Shown here: positions 31,101-43,336 of the stretch, piece after piece | How the letters are laid out: the number at the start of each line of letters is the position of its first letter | Numbering within the stretch: position 1 is the first letter of the stretch | DNA from: Symbiodinium microadriaticum | Lineage: Eukaryota > Sar > Dinophyceae > Suessiales > Symbiodiniaceae | Reading direction: 5' to 3' | Assembly: GCA_001939145.1 (NCBI GenBank) | Contig: LSRX01000535.1 | Location: 1-64,000, forward strand | DNA length: 64,000 bases | Translations under genes and position numbers: made by a program | The notes under the pieces: model-generated | The model's input: only the letters and a program-made list of their open reading frames with translations | What the model was told of the DNA's origin: nothing | Database searches by the model: none

Positions 31101-31376
31101 CCCACACAGTCGCAAGAAGGGTGCGCGAACGGGCAGCAAGGGGAGTCAGTGATTTCAGTGGCTTCGAGTGATCCGGACGTGTCTGGATGATTCGCAGGGC
31201 ACGGTTTTAAAACAAGAGCTCCTCCTGAGGAGGTGCGAGTGTTGAGGCCGTGCGATTTTAGCTGGCCGGAAAACATTCGTTTGCAGTTTCACACACTCGC
31301 CTCTACATCTTCCGGGTCTTGGATCTTGAAGTCCTCGCCGCATCCTAGAGTTCGTTTGACAAGGTTTTACGTTTGA
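28178..31376 (+). CDS. EF-hand/PPPDE (DeSI-type) cysteine protease with Cys-rich domain, copy A
   Basis: The PPPDE family removes SUMO or ubiquitin from proteins. The first open stretch (methionine at 28178) is a Ser/Pro/Glu-rich disordered region of ~270 residues, followed by an EF-hand (NVDADGSGHFTREEL). A second EF-hand is split by an intron near 29200-29290 (KVDSSG, then GLGMDEWVHFMLLR). A further intron leads to the exon containing 29440-31087, which carries a third degenerate EF-hand (AADVTGDGLLRQEK) and then the PPPDE domain: VVELVLYDLSQGVAQWIPGS, catalytic His in GIWHSGLRVFGKEFWFGG, catalytic Cys in LRRNCNHFANELAQFLLHGK. After that come a Cys-rich putative zinc-binding segment (VCSVCQRAMS, CQRCNFILCQDC) and a degenerate EF-hand-like end. 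A GTAAGC donor near 31088 probably leads to a last exon from 31200 (EEVRVLRPCDFSWPENIRLQ) stopping at 31376. The two long frames at 28070-29239 and 29215-31152 include intron sequence. Confidence 0.8.
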
Positions 31377-31681
31377 CAGAACTGAACTCCGGGACCTGGA
31401 CAAGGTAGGAGCACGTGACGTACGCGCCAACGCGCTTGGTCCAGTTTGTCTGATATTGCGTGGCAACGTCCGATGTCAAGTCAAGTGGCTGCTGCGAGCG
31501 GTGGTGATTCTTTCGCTTGTCATGCCGATTCCGCCCGCACAAATGCCTACCCAATTTAAATGCTTGCGTTGCAAAACGAGAAGCTGTGAGTCTTGCATCC
31601 TGGCAGTCCTGGCAGGAAACAACTTGAATCCGCAACCTTGACTGTCAATGCTTAGCTCCGACTCCTAGGCCCCTCGTCAGT

Positions 31682-32913
31682 GAAGCTGGCGTTTTCGGAG
31701 TACGTTGGCTGCAGCTTGTTGGACTGCTGCACTGCGTCCAGGTAAGGTCTGCACAGTTGACACGTCTACCGGCTTTTGTGGGTAGGTGAGCCTGTGTTGA
31801 CACAGGAGTACGGGATTGACTTTTCAACCACAGTCGGAGCATCAATGGCAGCTTGGAATGAAGAGTTGATGGTTAGCAACTTTGGATCATGGAGAGTGTG
31901 TTCTGTGTTCTGTCAGCTGATTTCGATGTGTCCTTGTCTAGGTGCCAGTGTTCAATGCCTCCGGGGATGTTCTTCTTTATGAGCGACTGACACAGAGATT
32001 GGCTGGCTGGTCTCGTGGGGAGGCTGTCCCGACTCGAGGAAGCGGATGCTTCTCTTGGATGCTTGTGTGAGTGAGTGTGCTTGGGTGATGGATGTCCTTC
32101 GAAGGTTACGCTTCGTAGCGGAGTTTCGGCAGCTTGAAATCACGGGTGAAACGAATATTATCACGAGATGCCGGCAAGAGCAGTTAAGCGGCGTGTCAGT
32201 TGTTACAGAGCCAATCGCCGGCAAGTCCCTGTCTGCAGTTGTCTGGGCTATAGCTGAACTTGTGCTGGCAAGATTTCAGTCGCTCTTTCTGGCCCGAATA
32301 GGACGGGAATAGATTGGCAGGTCGTGGTCGCCACCTCGCCGAAAGATCCGGATGGGCGCATATGTTTCCTGCTTGCCCAACTCATGCTGACCTGAGAATT
32401 TCGGCTTGTTGCTTTCGCTTCCGCCAAGCTTGTCGGGTTGGGTAGCTGCAAGCAGACACGCCCAGGCAAACGCATCCTTGGTCTGCAGGGAGACAGGGTG
32501 CTGGTCTCTGCTGTCGCGCAAAATTGAGCACATGCGTCCAAGCAAGTCGAAGGGCATGCTGCAGATCTGTCGGTCTGTTGACTCTGAGGTGAAGGTGTGG
32601 AGTCACATCGGCGAGAAGGAGCTGCCTGGATGCAGTGCGATCTCGTCTTCGTTCACATTCATGCCTCATGCCATTCGTTTTCGACGATGCGCCCAGGGTG
32701 CTCATTCCTCGAGGGCATGTTTGGTTGGAGGGCGACAACAAGGCAGCCTCCCACGATTCCAGACACTATGGTCCAGTTCCTGTCGGAAGCTCAAACTGGC
32801 GAAGCTCGAGTGCATGTGGTGCAAAGATGTGAACAGAGATTCAGGTCGGACTGCTGCAAGGAAAGGTACGCTTAAAGCTGTGGCCGCTGACCGAATGGGG
32901 CGACTCGACATAG
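31682..32913 (+). CDS. IMMP1L: Mitochondrial inner-membrane protease subunit 1 (S26 signal peptidase), copy A
   Basis: The enzyme cleaves sorting signals from proteins on the intermembrane-space side of the inner membrane. Exons placed by phase: to 31741 ([14 protein letters not shown]), 31806-31871 ([14 protein letters not shown], with the Ser of the Ser/Lys dyad in GASM), 31942-32025, 32321-32363 ([14 protein letters not shown]), 32466 to about 32517 ([14 protein letters not shown], containing the catalytic Lys), about 32697-32781 ([13 protein letters not shown], then [11 protein letters not shown]) and 32845-32913 ([20 protein letters not shown], stop TAG). The order and spacing match IMP1 family members, including the HC-x-x-EY region and the terminal KLWPL. 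The initiator exon was not found upstream. The exon end near 32517 is uncertain (possible GC donor). All other donors are GT. Confidence 0.85.
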
Positions 32914-33292
32914 AGAGGACAGTTTTATATGGCACCATGCCATGTGTTTTGCATCACCCGAGGCCCAGTTCGGGTGATCCCGCCCTAGCAGTCGCACGAG
33001 TGCTGCGGCGCGAATTGCATACCACAGTACCATTCACCGTCTCTGACTAAACCGCGTTTGTCGCGCAGATATCTACTTGTCTCGGTCTGTGCAAACATGC
33101 AGCGGCTCTGCAATTTGCAGGTCCAGAATCGTGCTAGGTGGTTCTGAGTGCGAGGACGCGTCGACACCAAAAGGTCCTGCTGCAACATGCAGATGCATGC
33201 AAGAGATTCGGGCGACATGTGCAAGCGGCAAAATTCGCCTTCACTGTTTTCCAGCCTTTGAAGTCAGCAAACGGAACTTGCGGGGGGGGGGG
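32914..33292. other. Copy A, 3' flank of IMP1 up to the G11 run
   Basis: No gene recognised. A Cys-rich open frame crosses the N into copy B and is an artefact of the join. The stretch ends in eleven G. Confidence 0.5.
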
Positions 33293-33293
33293 N
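33293..33293. other. Single N at the junction of the two large repeats
   Basis: One N separates the G11 run ending copy A from the first base of copy B. In copy B the same G11 run (43705-43715) continues into unique sequence. Confidence 1.
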
Positions 33294-34299
33294 CCATAAC
33301 TGCCAGCCTCCGTAGCCCCATTCGTCAACTGTGCCCGTGCCGGAGTTCCGTGCACATATTGGGGTGGAAATCGTGCTCCCCACCAGTCCTGTGTACAATT
33401 CGTCCCATCGCTCGAAGCTTCTGCAGTCCTGGCGGGTGCATGCGATCCCCCCAGCAACAATGCCCTTCGTCGTGTGGTCGCATTATGTCGCGGTGTTGGA
33501 GTCGTTTCGCTTAGTGACGTGTTTTTGCACTGTGGCTTCAGGGGCGTTTATACTGGGTTTAGGCTTGGGCAGTTCTAAGGGTCAATAATTTCTATCATTT
33601 TAAGTTTTCAATGACTTTTACATGGTTATGTATCAGTATTTTGTATCATTATTTCTGAGTGCCCCACATTTTTTGGGGGTGGGTTGTCAGGGTTCTAAGC
33701 TTTCTATGGGCTCCTTTCAACCGTGCAAACTTGCGTCAAACAACAGGGTTACACCCTCGGACAACCCTCAAATGCTACTGCAGGGAAGCAAGGATTCTTC
33801 CCCTGGACACCGTTCATTAGAAATCCATGTGATTCGGAAGCTCTGTGTTAAAGAAAACCTTTGCCAGACCCTGTGTAACCGCCCCGTGAAACGTGCATTC
33901 ATCTCCTACTGAGACTAACACGACGCAACCGTTTCAATTCCCTTGTACGACCGTTTTCAATGCCTCATTAAAGCCATCCCAGAGCACAACGCGCATACAG
34001 GGCGTAGAATTTCTCTGTCAAACGTGGGCTGGTTGTAACTTCTCTAAGTGACGAACTTTGAAAGAACTGATCGTGTGTCTCTTGATCGTGTGCTGTCCCT
34101 GAAACAAGTTTGCGCGGATGAAAAGCACCGGCTCCCCAATTGAAATTTTACGATGAGCTTTTTTGCTCACAGCATGTCTCCTTATTGCCGTGTTGAGTGC
34201 AGCATGCTTGCGCGTCTTGAATTTTGGGTTGCCCCCGCCACTTGCAACCATGAAGATTGAAGACTGCGAAGCCGAAAGCCAGCCGATGGCAAATTCGGA

Positions 34300-34457
34300 T
34301 ATATATATATATATATGAGCATACATGTATGTATGTATGTATGTATGTATGTATGTATGTATGTATTTATGTATTTATGTATTTATGCATGTGTATGTAT
34401 GTATGTATGTATGTATGTATGTATGTATGTATGTATGTATGTATGTATGTATGTATG
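34300..34457. repeat. AT and TATG microsatellite, copy B (expanded)
   Basis: Same locus as 23951-24036 but with a second TATG block and a TGCATGTG interruption, 74 bp longer. Confidence 0.95.
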
Positions 34458-36820
34458 CGTTTGTGTTTTGTGCATGCATGCATACAATTCACACACAGAC
34501 AAACATCTTGCATTTTTGTATGTCTGTGAACTTCTACAATCTACAGTTCATGTCACGGAAAGCTACACTTGATTAATTAATTCAATTCACTTATTTCTGT
34601 TTGGTTGATGTACAGAAGAACGCAATAGAATAGGCTAACGCGTCTATACACATACATACAGCTGACAGGTGAGCAAGTCCGTTTGCGAGAGAAAGTGCAT
34701 GCGTGCATGCATGCATACATGTGTAAGCAGGTTCGCATACGTTTACATAGCTATGTGTCCGAGCTTTTGCTTGTTTGCCTGACTCGTCTGTGTTGTTTTG
34801 GGAATGTCTGCCAGACTTTGCCGAATACAGTCTTCTTAAGCGGTTTCTGAATTTGTGCCACTAGTTTCACTAGTTTGTGTTTTTCTGAGTTTGTCCTTCC
34901 GTTTCGAATTTAACGTAAAGTCACGTCTGCAATCCTGCGCTCGAGGACCGCCTGGATTTCCTGGTCGGCCTTTGCGTCGCTACGAGCATGCGGCCGAGAA
35001 CCAAGTCCACTTCTTGTGATTGCTGCTCTGCATCACTTGTCATGGTTACTGCTGTTGTTGTTGTTGTTGTTGCCTTCACACTCAATGTTGATCCGCCTGG
35101 CAGGTCCGCGAGGAATCTGGCAGAGACTTCACCAGCCCGAAAGGCCCGCCTTGCAGTGTTCAGGTAGAACTACGCCAAAATTGAGGTCCCTTTCGCGGGT
35201 TCACGCAATACTAGTAGCAGGAACCTTGTCTCTGACTGTGAGTTGCTAGGTCACCTTGCAGCGGGTGGCCGTTCGATCGATGCGAAACTCGGAGATCAGG
35301 TCTGCGCCGGGAACGAGCAGCCTGCAGAAGGCCAGGACGCACGCACGTGATGATGGCGCATCTTGCGGCAGTGGCGCTTCTTGATAGGTTGGGACACGGC
35401 TTCGTGGCCAGCTTGGCGGTCAAATCTGAAGGTGCCCGGCCGATGTTCAGTTCGTTGTTCGGTTCGCGTGGTGCGCTGAAAGGTTGCATATGGCTTTTAG
35501 AGTCATTTCAGACGTCTAGTCTAATCTCGTTTAAGGATTTAGCATTTGCTTTGGGATTCGTTTGGCCTTCTCGTTGAAGTTGCTTTTCGCCTTTCGTCTT
35601 GTGCCGTTTGCCCCTTCTCTTGTATACTTTATTCTGCTTGTTGTATTTAGTTGTGTTGTGCTCCTTTCCTTGCTTCCCGCTTTCGCTTTCTGCTGCTTTT
35701 GCTTCCTTTTTCCAGCTCTGAGCGTTCTACGGCTTTGGCTTTTCGCTTTCTGCCATCCGCTTTTTTTGCGCACTGCTTTTGCTTTGTTGCTTTTCTGTAT
35801 CACTTTTCGCTTTTTTGCCTTCCGCTGTTTGGATTCTTTTACAGCAGCTGTTTTCCGCTTTTGCTTCTTGCTTTCCGGTTTGTTGCCTTCAGCAGTGATT
35901 TGCAGCGGCTCCCCCCGCACCTCCGCCCGACCCACACGCATTGTCTTTACGCATGGCAAAGTTTGTGATCAAAAGCCACATGCCTTTTCAAGGGGGTGCA
36001 GGACGCAGAAATCCTGTCCGAGTGGGTCTCTCCAGCATCGTCTTTGCAAAACCTTGCAAAGCTTGCTTTGAAGTCATGCCTGGCAGGTTTAAGAGATGTG
36101 GTCAACCGCGGTCGTGTTTAAGAGACGTGATCAACCACCATCGCTCTATGAGGGGACGTGTTGAAGATGTGCGGCCTGAACCCTCCCCCACCCTCGGCCT
36201 TCCTTCACGCCCAAAGCTCGTCTCGTCTCCAAGGCTCAACACCCAAACAATCATGACCTTCAAAAGCAGTATGATGCATCCCGGTCATCGCCGCTCGTTA
36301 GGGGTGTTCGGCAAATGTCGGGAAAATCCTACGTCTCAGCTTCAACACAGTTCGTAAGCTCCCCCCATCGTTTGGCGATTGCGGTTGTTGCACCTTTTGT
36401 CAAACCCACGGCTGGGCGATGCCGGAGGATAATATCTCTCAAACCCGCACCCTGATTAGGCGAGGACAAATGATCGTCTTTAACCCTGCCCGCGACGCCA
36501 CAACATTTGAAGCTTGGCAGGGCTTTGAAACAGCACGGGCAGGGGAGATACTACACAAAACATAGAGCAACTCCTAAGTTAATCCTCGAACCATTGCTTT
36601 TGCAGCTTGGCCTGAGGTGTCCTCAGCTGCGTTGCGCCGGCATTCGCAACAGTCCCAGAGCACTGTCACTGCCTGGACACGACAGGCAGCATTGGCAGCA
36701 TGTTTGGCAACGAAAGACGCCATGTTCTCCTTGCGTGACAGAGCAAAATGTGCGCGGTGTTTCCCGGCCCAAGCTAGTGGCCTTGCAGACTAATTAGACT
36801 GCAACCGCAGCGCGGCAAAC

Positions 36821-37389
36821 ATGCCTGAAGACGAGACGCTTGCCTGGAGATCTGTCGCATGTGCCAAGTCTCTGCATGAAGTTATCGCTTTGTAGGATGT
36901 GGTATGATGTTCCGACAGGAAGCCGAAGGAGACCAAGGAGGCCACGGAAGAAAAGCCCAAGGAATCGGGCGGTCTTTTGGACGAAGAGGATCCTCTAGCA
37001 CCTGCCTGTTGCATCGTCCTGATCTCTGCAACCTCGCAGCTCTTAAGAGGATGAGTTCGAAGAATTCGAAGATCCCGATTGGGCGCAGAGCTCAGGAAGT
37101 GCAATCGACATGCGGTGAGAGGCGAGGGTGAACGGCCCTTGCGCCTTTTTGTTGACATGGAGCCAAGGAGACGCCGGCTCCTGGAACTTCTGAGGCCAAG
37201 CAATGGGAAGAAGACTGGGATGATGCCGGGTGGGACGATGAGGATCAGGCCGTGACGATCGCATGCGACTCTCAGAATTCCCGCTTTGTAAGTGCAATTC
37301 TGCTCGGCTCCCGCTTGTGCTGCTCACAGGACGACTCTTTCCAGAAGCGGCTAAAAGAGGAGCTTGACAAGATGGAGGTCAAGAAGTGA
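36821..37389 (+). CDS. SEM1: SEM1/DSS1 (Rpn15), copy B
   Basis: The five-exon gene described for 26398-26966 is repeated at +10,423, with exons 36821-36837, 36919-36997, 37050-37082, 37168-37251 and 37330-37389. Coding and intron sequence appear identical, so this is either a very recent duplicate or the same locus assembled twice. Confidence 0.85.
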
Positions 37390-38600
37390 GACAGTTCGAA
37401 GAGAGCAAACCTCCATTTCTGGCGTTTTGAGCCATCTGCCCGGAGTGCGCTTTAGCCGCCAAGGTTGCGGTGTTGGCTTTGCAGCGTATATGATCTGGGT
37501 CTGGGGCTGGCAGTGAGGTGGACCAACGTTCCGACGCCGACTGCAGGGGGTGTTAGCAGTCACCATCGAAAAGGCTTTAGCTACTTCCAATGTTTCTGTC
37601 CGGCGGATGTTCGGAGCGAGTACTACATCGATCACAGGTCATACGTCTCACAGAAAAACTGGCACAGAATCACGCCTGGAAATGAGGACAGGCGACCACA
37701 CGGGGTGTGTTTGGTTGGTTGACTGAACATGCTATGACCTGATGCCCTGAGGTCAAGAGCCGGGCCAGCTCTTCGACGTCCGGAGGCAAACCCCCATTCA
37801 GTTTTGATTGCTTCTGTTAGATCACCATCTTTAGTTTTGATCGCAGCAAAGACAGCTCGACTTCTTCAGTGATGTTCTCAAGCCGTCCGGCGTGGGTTTT
37901 GGTTTGCTGTACTGCTCAGCCCGAGGGCTGTAAAGAGTGATCTGAAATCACAATGCTTGTTCACTGTTCAGTCTGCTCCCTGCATCAGCTCCTTGCTGAA
38001 GCCGTCTGGGACTGAGCCTGGAGTGTGTGCTTTCTCGAAATGGTAAATTTCCCTGTTTGAGTTGCAGGACTTCTGTCCGGCAACGACACCCAGCCGGAGG
38101 CCGTGCAGCTGCAGTCAGCGCTGGTTATACCGCTGTGAACATGGTCCAGCTTTGGGGTGCTGCATGAGACTGGCCCCGAGCCTCATGCTCTAAAGCCTAA
38201 AGCATGCGTGTTGGAAGCGTTGGCTCGACATGTCACATGGAGCCAATGAATGTGCATGCATATTGGGCGAGTTTCTTTGAGATTTACCCCGAGAAGCCTG
38301 AGCAGCTTGGAATTCAACACGGCTACTGCTGTAGCCGCCCTAGGTTCCAAAGGCGACACCATGTAGCCGCCACGCACCAGAGCTAACCCGATAAGCGCAC
38401 TTTGTGTGAATGTGCCATGTTCAGAAAATTTGGCACGTGGGTAAAGGGCAGCGCATGGTCGCAGACTTAGCGGAGACGAGCTGTAGTCTCCATTGCAGAG
38501 GTGTGTTCTTGACTGTGGCAGGTGGCTGTTTTCACGATCTTGCTCATTCTCGCAAATTTTAGGCTCGGAGGCAAAGAGATGCTTCGAGCCCCCGGCAGAG

Positions 38601-41600
38601 ATGGCTTTCTCCCAAGAAGGAGGAACGGCACACCTAAGCTTTCTTCAGTCATTCTCCGTCAGCTCAGAGCTGCAAGGCGGAAGCAGTGACAATGTTTGCT
38701 GCACAGGGACCGAGAGACTAAGCTTGTGGTCGTCGTTATCGAGATGTTATTGTGGGAGTACAGACACACTCTCTCCGTCACCATCACCAAGCAAGCGTCG
38801 CGGTCGTGGTCGCCTCTTGACCCCAAGCTTGCTGTCAGGAAGAACACGAGAGACTTGCAGCTCATTGGTCAAGACTCCTCCACCTCTGGAAGTCGTCGAG
38901 ATCTTGGGCAACGACGATGAGTCTTCCATCGCTGAGCCGTCACAGCCCATCAGGCCGAAGTTGTCTTCCAGCTCCTCGGACGGGGACAAGGTGAGTCAAC
39001 TTGACGAAGACCAGCAAATCTCGGAGATAGATAACCTGCAGGTCCGACGAGGACGAAGTCAGAGTTCTAAGCAGCATGTGCGCTGGAAGACCCCGGATGA
39101 GGATTCCGAGTCGCAAGAGTCGAACGAGATTCCTGAGCAAGAGCTGCATCGAACAGAGAAAAAGCGGAAGACCCTCAACACTTGGATGAGCGCTTTGTTG
39201 GATGTGTCGGAAGGCGGTTTTGACACGACCGTCGTGCCAGAACCCACATCTCCTGCGCGTTCGCACTGGTCACATCGGACCGCTAGCTTGCTTCCACCGT
39301 CACCGACCGGTGTAAGCCCAGCTTCGGGAAAGTCGCGTGGATGGCGAACGCCGGAAGGTTCAGCGACATCCAGCCCTGCCAAAAGTAACAGGAGCCCGCT
39401 CAGCCCGCCAGGACAGGTTAGCATTCTTTGCCTTCTACGTGGACACTTCCTGGGTAACGTGGATGCCGATGGATCTGGTCATTTCACCAGGGAGGAGCTC
39501 TTCGATCACATCAAAGAGCTGCTGGAGCGTACCAGTGGGTCCTTGGGCAGCGAGGATCTGGAACTACTTGGCGAGGTGGTGCCACTCAGCTTGCTCCTAT
39601 GCAAGGTTGACAGCTCGGGCTATTCTTTATCCACTGCATGTTCTGCATACGTGATTCTGTGAGCGTCGCTAAACCCAAGGAAATGCCGCTTTTCGGAGAT
39701 GGACTTGCATTCAGGTGCCGGGCAGCAAGGACTGGGGATGGACGAGTGGGTGCACTTCATGCTCCTGCGTGTGGCTGCCTCAGCTGCCTGCAACTCATGG
39801 TTTTTTTCGCGGTGTGCACATGCAATATGAATGTGAATAGATGTGTGTCACTGTGTGCCGAGGCCTCGGCTCCGAGTCACGTGGCTGCCAAGCACTTGAA
39901 CCGACATCTTCGGAAGTCGCTTGAGGAGGATCCGGAGCTCCTGAGCCGTCTGCACGCAGCCTTCGAAGCTGCAGACGTTACTGGCGATGGGTTGCTTCGC
40001 CAGGAGAAGTGGCTAGCAGCTTTTGAAGCAGTCGGTATGAGCCAACCGCCTGACGAGATTCTCGAAGACAGAGAGGAGGATGGTTCTCCATGGTCTCTCA
40101 GTTACTACGAATTTCTCGCGCATGCCCTGGGTTTGAAAGCATCCGTTGTCGAACTGGTACTGTACGACCTTTCTCAAGGTGTTGCACAGTGGATTCCCGG
40201 TTCGCTGCTTGGTGGCCACCAGCTGGACGGCATTTGGCACTCTGGGCTTCGTGTGTTCGGCAAGGAGTTCTGGTTCGGTGGCGTGATCTTGGAGTCGAAG
40301 TACGAGGATGTACCCTTCGGAGTTCCGAAGCAACTTATCCGATTAGGCACTACTCTTCGCACCTACGAAGACATGGTGGAATTTCTTAAGGAAGACCTGT
40401 ATGTGGACTACAATCCCAGAAGCTATGACGTACTGCGCCGCAATTGCAATCACTTCGCGAACGAGTTGGCGCAGTTTCTGCTTCATGGCAAGCAGCTCCC
40501 CGATGATGTCTTAATGCAGCCCCAATGGGTCCAGGATGCTACTTTGGTTCGGTTTCTGAGACCGGTCCTTAACCGCTGGTTGGGCGGCTTCGGAGATGCA
40601 CTAAACTCTGCTGGAGCGGATGAATTGCCCCAAGCAGTCAGCCGCGTAGATGACCTGACAGAAGAGTGGCGCTGTCGTCTTCAATCAGGAGATATTGTCA
40701 TGCACCGACATCGCTTCATTGATCGGCCGCGGGCAGTGAGGCTCCTGTTCATAGAGACTGGAGGAAGCGGCCGTCGAACAGCTGCGATCAGATGTTTGAG
40801 ACCGACGACGGCCGAGGAGTTGTCGCCGTCGTCTTGGGAAATGGTCCACCAAACGGGGGTTCCCTTAAGGCAGTTCTATCCCATCTTGGAGGAAGAGCCT
40901 GGAGCCGCACACATCCTCCGGGCAGGCCTTGCAATCAGGCACGCACAAGCACGCAAGGTGTTGCAGAGACCGCGAAGTACTCCGACCCATGCTGCATGCA
41001 CCAAGGGTCACCTACTTAAGCCAGAGGAGGGCTATGCCTGGTGGCCCAGTTTGATGCAGAAGGTCTGCAGCGTCTGCCAGCGTGCGATGTCAAACTCCTG
41101 CACGGCCTCGCAGTGCCAGCGATGCAATTTTATACTCTGTCAGGATTGCCACCAAAGTGCAAACAGCCTTCCTGGTGGTGGTTTGTTCGTGGACGTTCTC
41201 TCACCCGAGTTGGCTCGAGCCCTCCTAGATAATGATCAGTGGCTGAGGTACAAAGCCAAGGCCTATTTTTTCAAAGCCGACCACGTGGCAGCAGGATTCC
41301 TTGACAAGGCCAAGATCCGGCGCGTGGAGAACCGACTGGCTGCAGAGTTGGGCACCAAGCCATTGTCTGACACGGAGCTACTCAGAGAGCTCCGCGAGCT
41401 GATCAACAGAAGCGGCGTGGACAGCTTCTCTCCTCTGGAAGTTCGAGAGTCCACCTTTCAACAGTTCTTCGCAGCGGCTCTTTCCAGGGCTTTAGCATTG
41501 CTACGGTCAGGTAAGCACTGGCACCCACACAGTCGCAAGAAGGGTGCGCGAACGGGCAGCAAGGGGAGTCAGTGATTTCAGTGGCTTCGAGTGATCCGGA

Positions 41601-41799
41601 CGTGTCTGGATGATTCGCAGGGCACGGTTTTAAAACAAGAGCTCCTCCTGAGGAGGTGCGAGTGTTGAGGCCGTGCGATTTTAGCTGGCCGGAAAACATT
41701 CGTTTGCAGTTTCACACACTCGCCTCTACATCTTCCGGGTCTTGGATCTTGAAGTCCTCGCCGCATCCTAGAGTTCGTTTGACAAGGTTTTACGTTTGA
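38601..41799 (+). CDS. EF-hand/PPPDE (DeSI-type) cysteine protease, copy B
   Basis: Repeat of 28178-31376 at +10,423. The catalytic His and Cys, the three EF-hand regions and the Cys-rich segment are all retained, and translated frames match copy A residue for residue. Confidence 0.78.
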
Positions 41800-42104
41800 C
41801 AGAACTGAACTCCGGGACCTGGACAAGGTAGGAGCACGTGACGTACGCGCCAACGCGCTTGGTCCAGTTTGTCTGATATTGCGTGGCAACGTCCGATGTC
41901 AAGTCAAGTGGCTGCTGCGAGCGGTGGTGATTCTTTCGCTTGTCATGCCGATTCCGCCCGCACAAATGCCTACCCAATTTAAATGCTTGCGTTGCAAAAC
42001 GAGAAGCTGTGAGTCTTGCATCCTGGCAGTCCTGGCAGGAAACAACTTGAATCCGCAACCTTGACTGTCAATGCTTAGCTCCGACTCCTAGGCCCCTCGT
42101 CAGT

Positions 42105-43336
42105 GAAGCTGGCGTTTTCGGAGTACGTTGGCTGCAGCTTGTTGGACTGCTGCACTGCGTCCAGGTAAGGTCTGCACAGTTGACACGTCTACCGGCTTTT
42201 GTGGGTAGGTGAGCCTGTGTTGACACAGGAGTACGGGATTGACTTTTCAACCACAGTCGGAGCATCAATGGCAGCTTGGAATGAAGAGTTGATGGTTAGC
42301 AACTTTGGATCATGGAGAGTGTGTTCTGTGTTCTGTCAGCTGATTTCGATGTGTCCTTGTCTAGGTGCCAGTGTTCAATGCCTCCGGGGATGTTCTTCTT
42401 TATGAGCGACTGACACAGAGATTGGCTGGCTGGTCTCGTGGGGAGGCTGTCCCGACTCGAGGAAGCGGATGCTTCTCTTGGATGCTTGTGTGAGTGAGTG
42501 TGCTTGGGTGATGGATGTCCTTCGAAGGTTACGCTTCGTAGCGGAGTTTCGGCAGCTTGAAATCACGGGTGAAACGAATATTATCACGAGATGCCGGCAA
42601 GAGCAGTTAAGCGGCGTGTCAGTTGTTACAGAGCCAATCGCCGGCAAGTCCCTGTCTGCAGTTGTCTGGGCTATAGCTGAACTTGTGCTGGCAAGATTTC
42701 AGTCGCTCTTTCTGGCCCGAATAGGACGGGAATAGATTGGCAGGTCGTGGTCGCCACCTCGCCGAAAGATCCGGATGGGCGCATATGTTTCCTGCTTGCC
42801 CAACTCATGCTGACCTGAGAATTTCGGCTTGTTGCTTTCGCTTCCGCCAAGCTTGTCGGGTTGGGTAGCTGCAAGCAGACACGCCCAGGCAAACGCATCC
42901 TTGGTCTGCAGGGAGACAGGGTGCTGGTCTCTGCTGTCGCGCAAAATTGAGCACATGCGTCCAAGCAAGTCGAAGGGCATGCTGCAGATCTGTCGGTCTG
43001 TTGACTCTGAGGTGAAGGTGTGGAGTCACATCGGCGAGAAGGAGCTGCCTGGATGCAGTGCGATCTCGTCTTCGTTCACATTCATGCCTCATGCCATTCG
43101 TTTTCGACGATGCGCCCAGGGTGCTCATTCCTCGAGGGCATGTTTGGTTGGAGGGCGACAACAAGGCAGCCTCCCACGATTCCAGACACTATGGTCCAGT
43201 TCCTGTCGGAAGCTCAAACTGGCGAAGCTCGAGTGCATGTGGTGCAAAGATGTGAACAGAGATTCAGGTCGGACTGCTGCAAGGAAAGGTACGCTTAAAG
43301 CTGTGGCCGCTGACCGAATGGGGCGACTCGACATAG
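42105..43336 (+). CDS. IMMP1L: Mitochondrial inner-membrane protease subunit 1, copy B
   Basis: Repeat of 31682-32913 at +10,423, with exons to 42164, then 42229-42294, 42365-42448, 42744-42786, 42889 to about 42940, about 43120-43204 and 43268-43336 (stop TAG). The Ser/Lys dyad is intact. No difference from copy A was seen. Confidence 0.82.

Larger units (their letters stand above)
22945..33292. repeat. Large direct repeat, copy A (10,348 bp)
   Basis: The sequence from CCATAACTGCC at 22945 to the G11 run ending at 33292 recurs head-to-tail at 33294-43715. Every open frame inside has an identical translation in copy B, at offset +10,349 left of the TATG microsatellite and +10,423 right of it. 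Copy A is followed by a single N and then the first base of copy B. It contains SEM1, an EF-hand/PPPDE gene and IMP1, plus intergenic sequence. Confidence 0.97.

Noticed and set aside
33077..33514. Cys-rich open frame crossing the copy A/copy B join
   Set aside because: It spans the single N between the two repeats, so the frame is created by the join.
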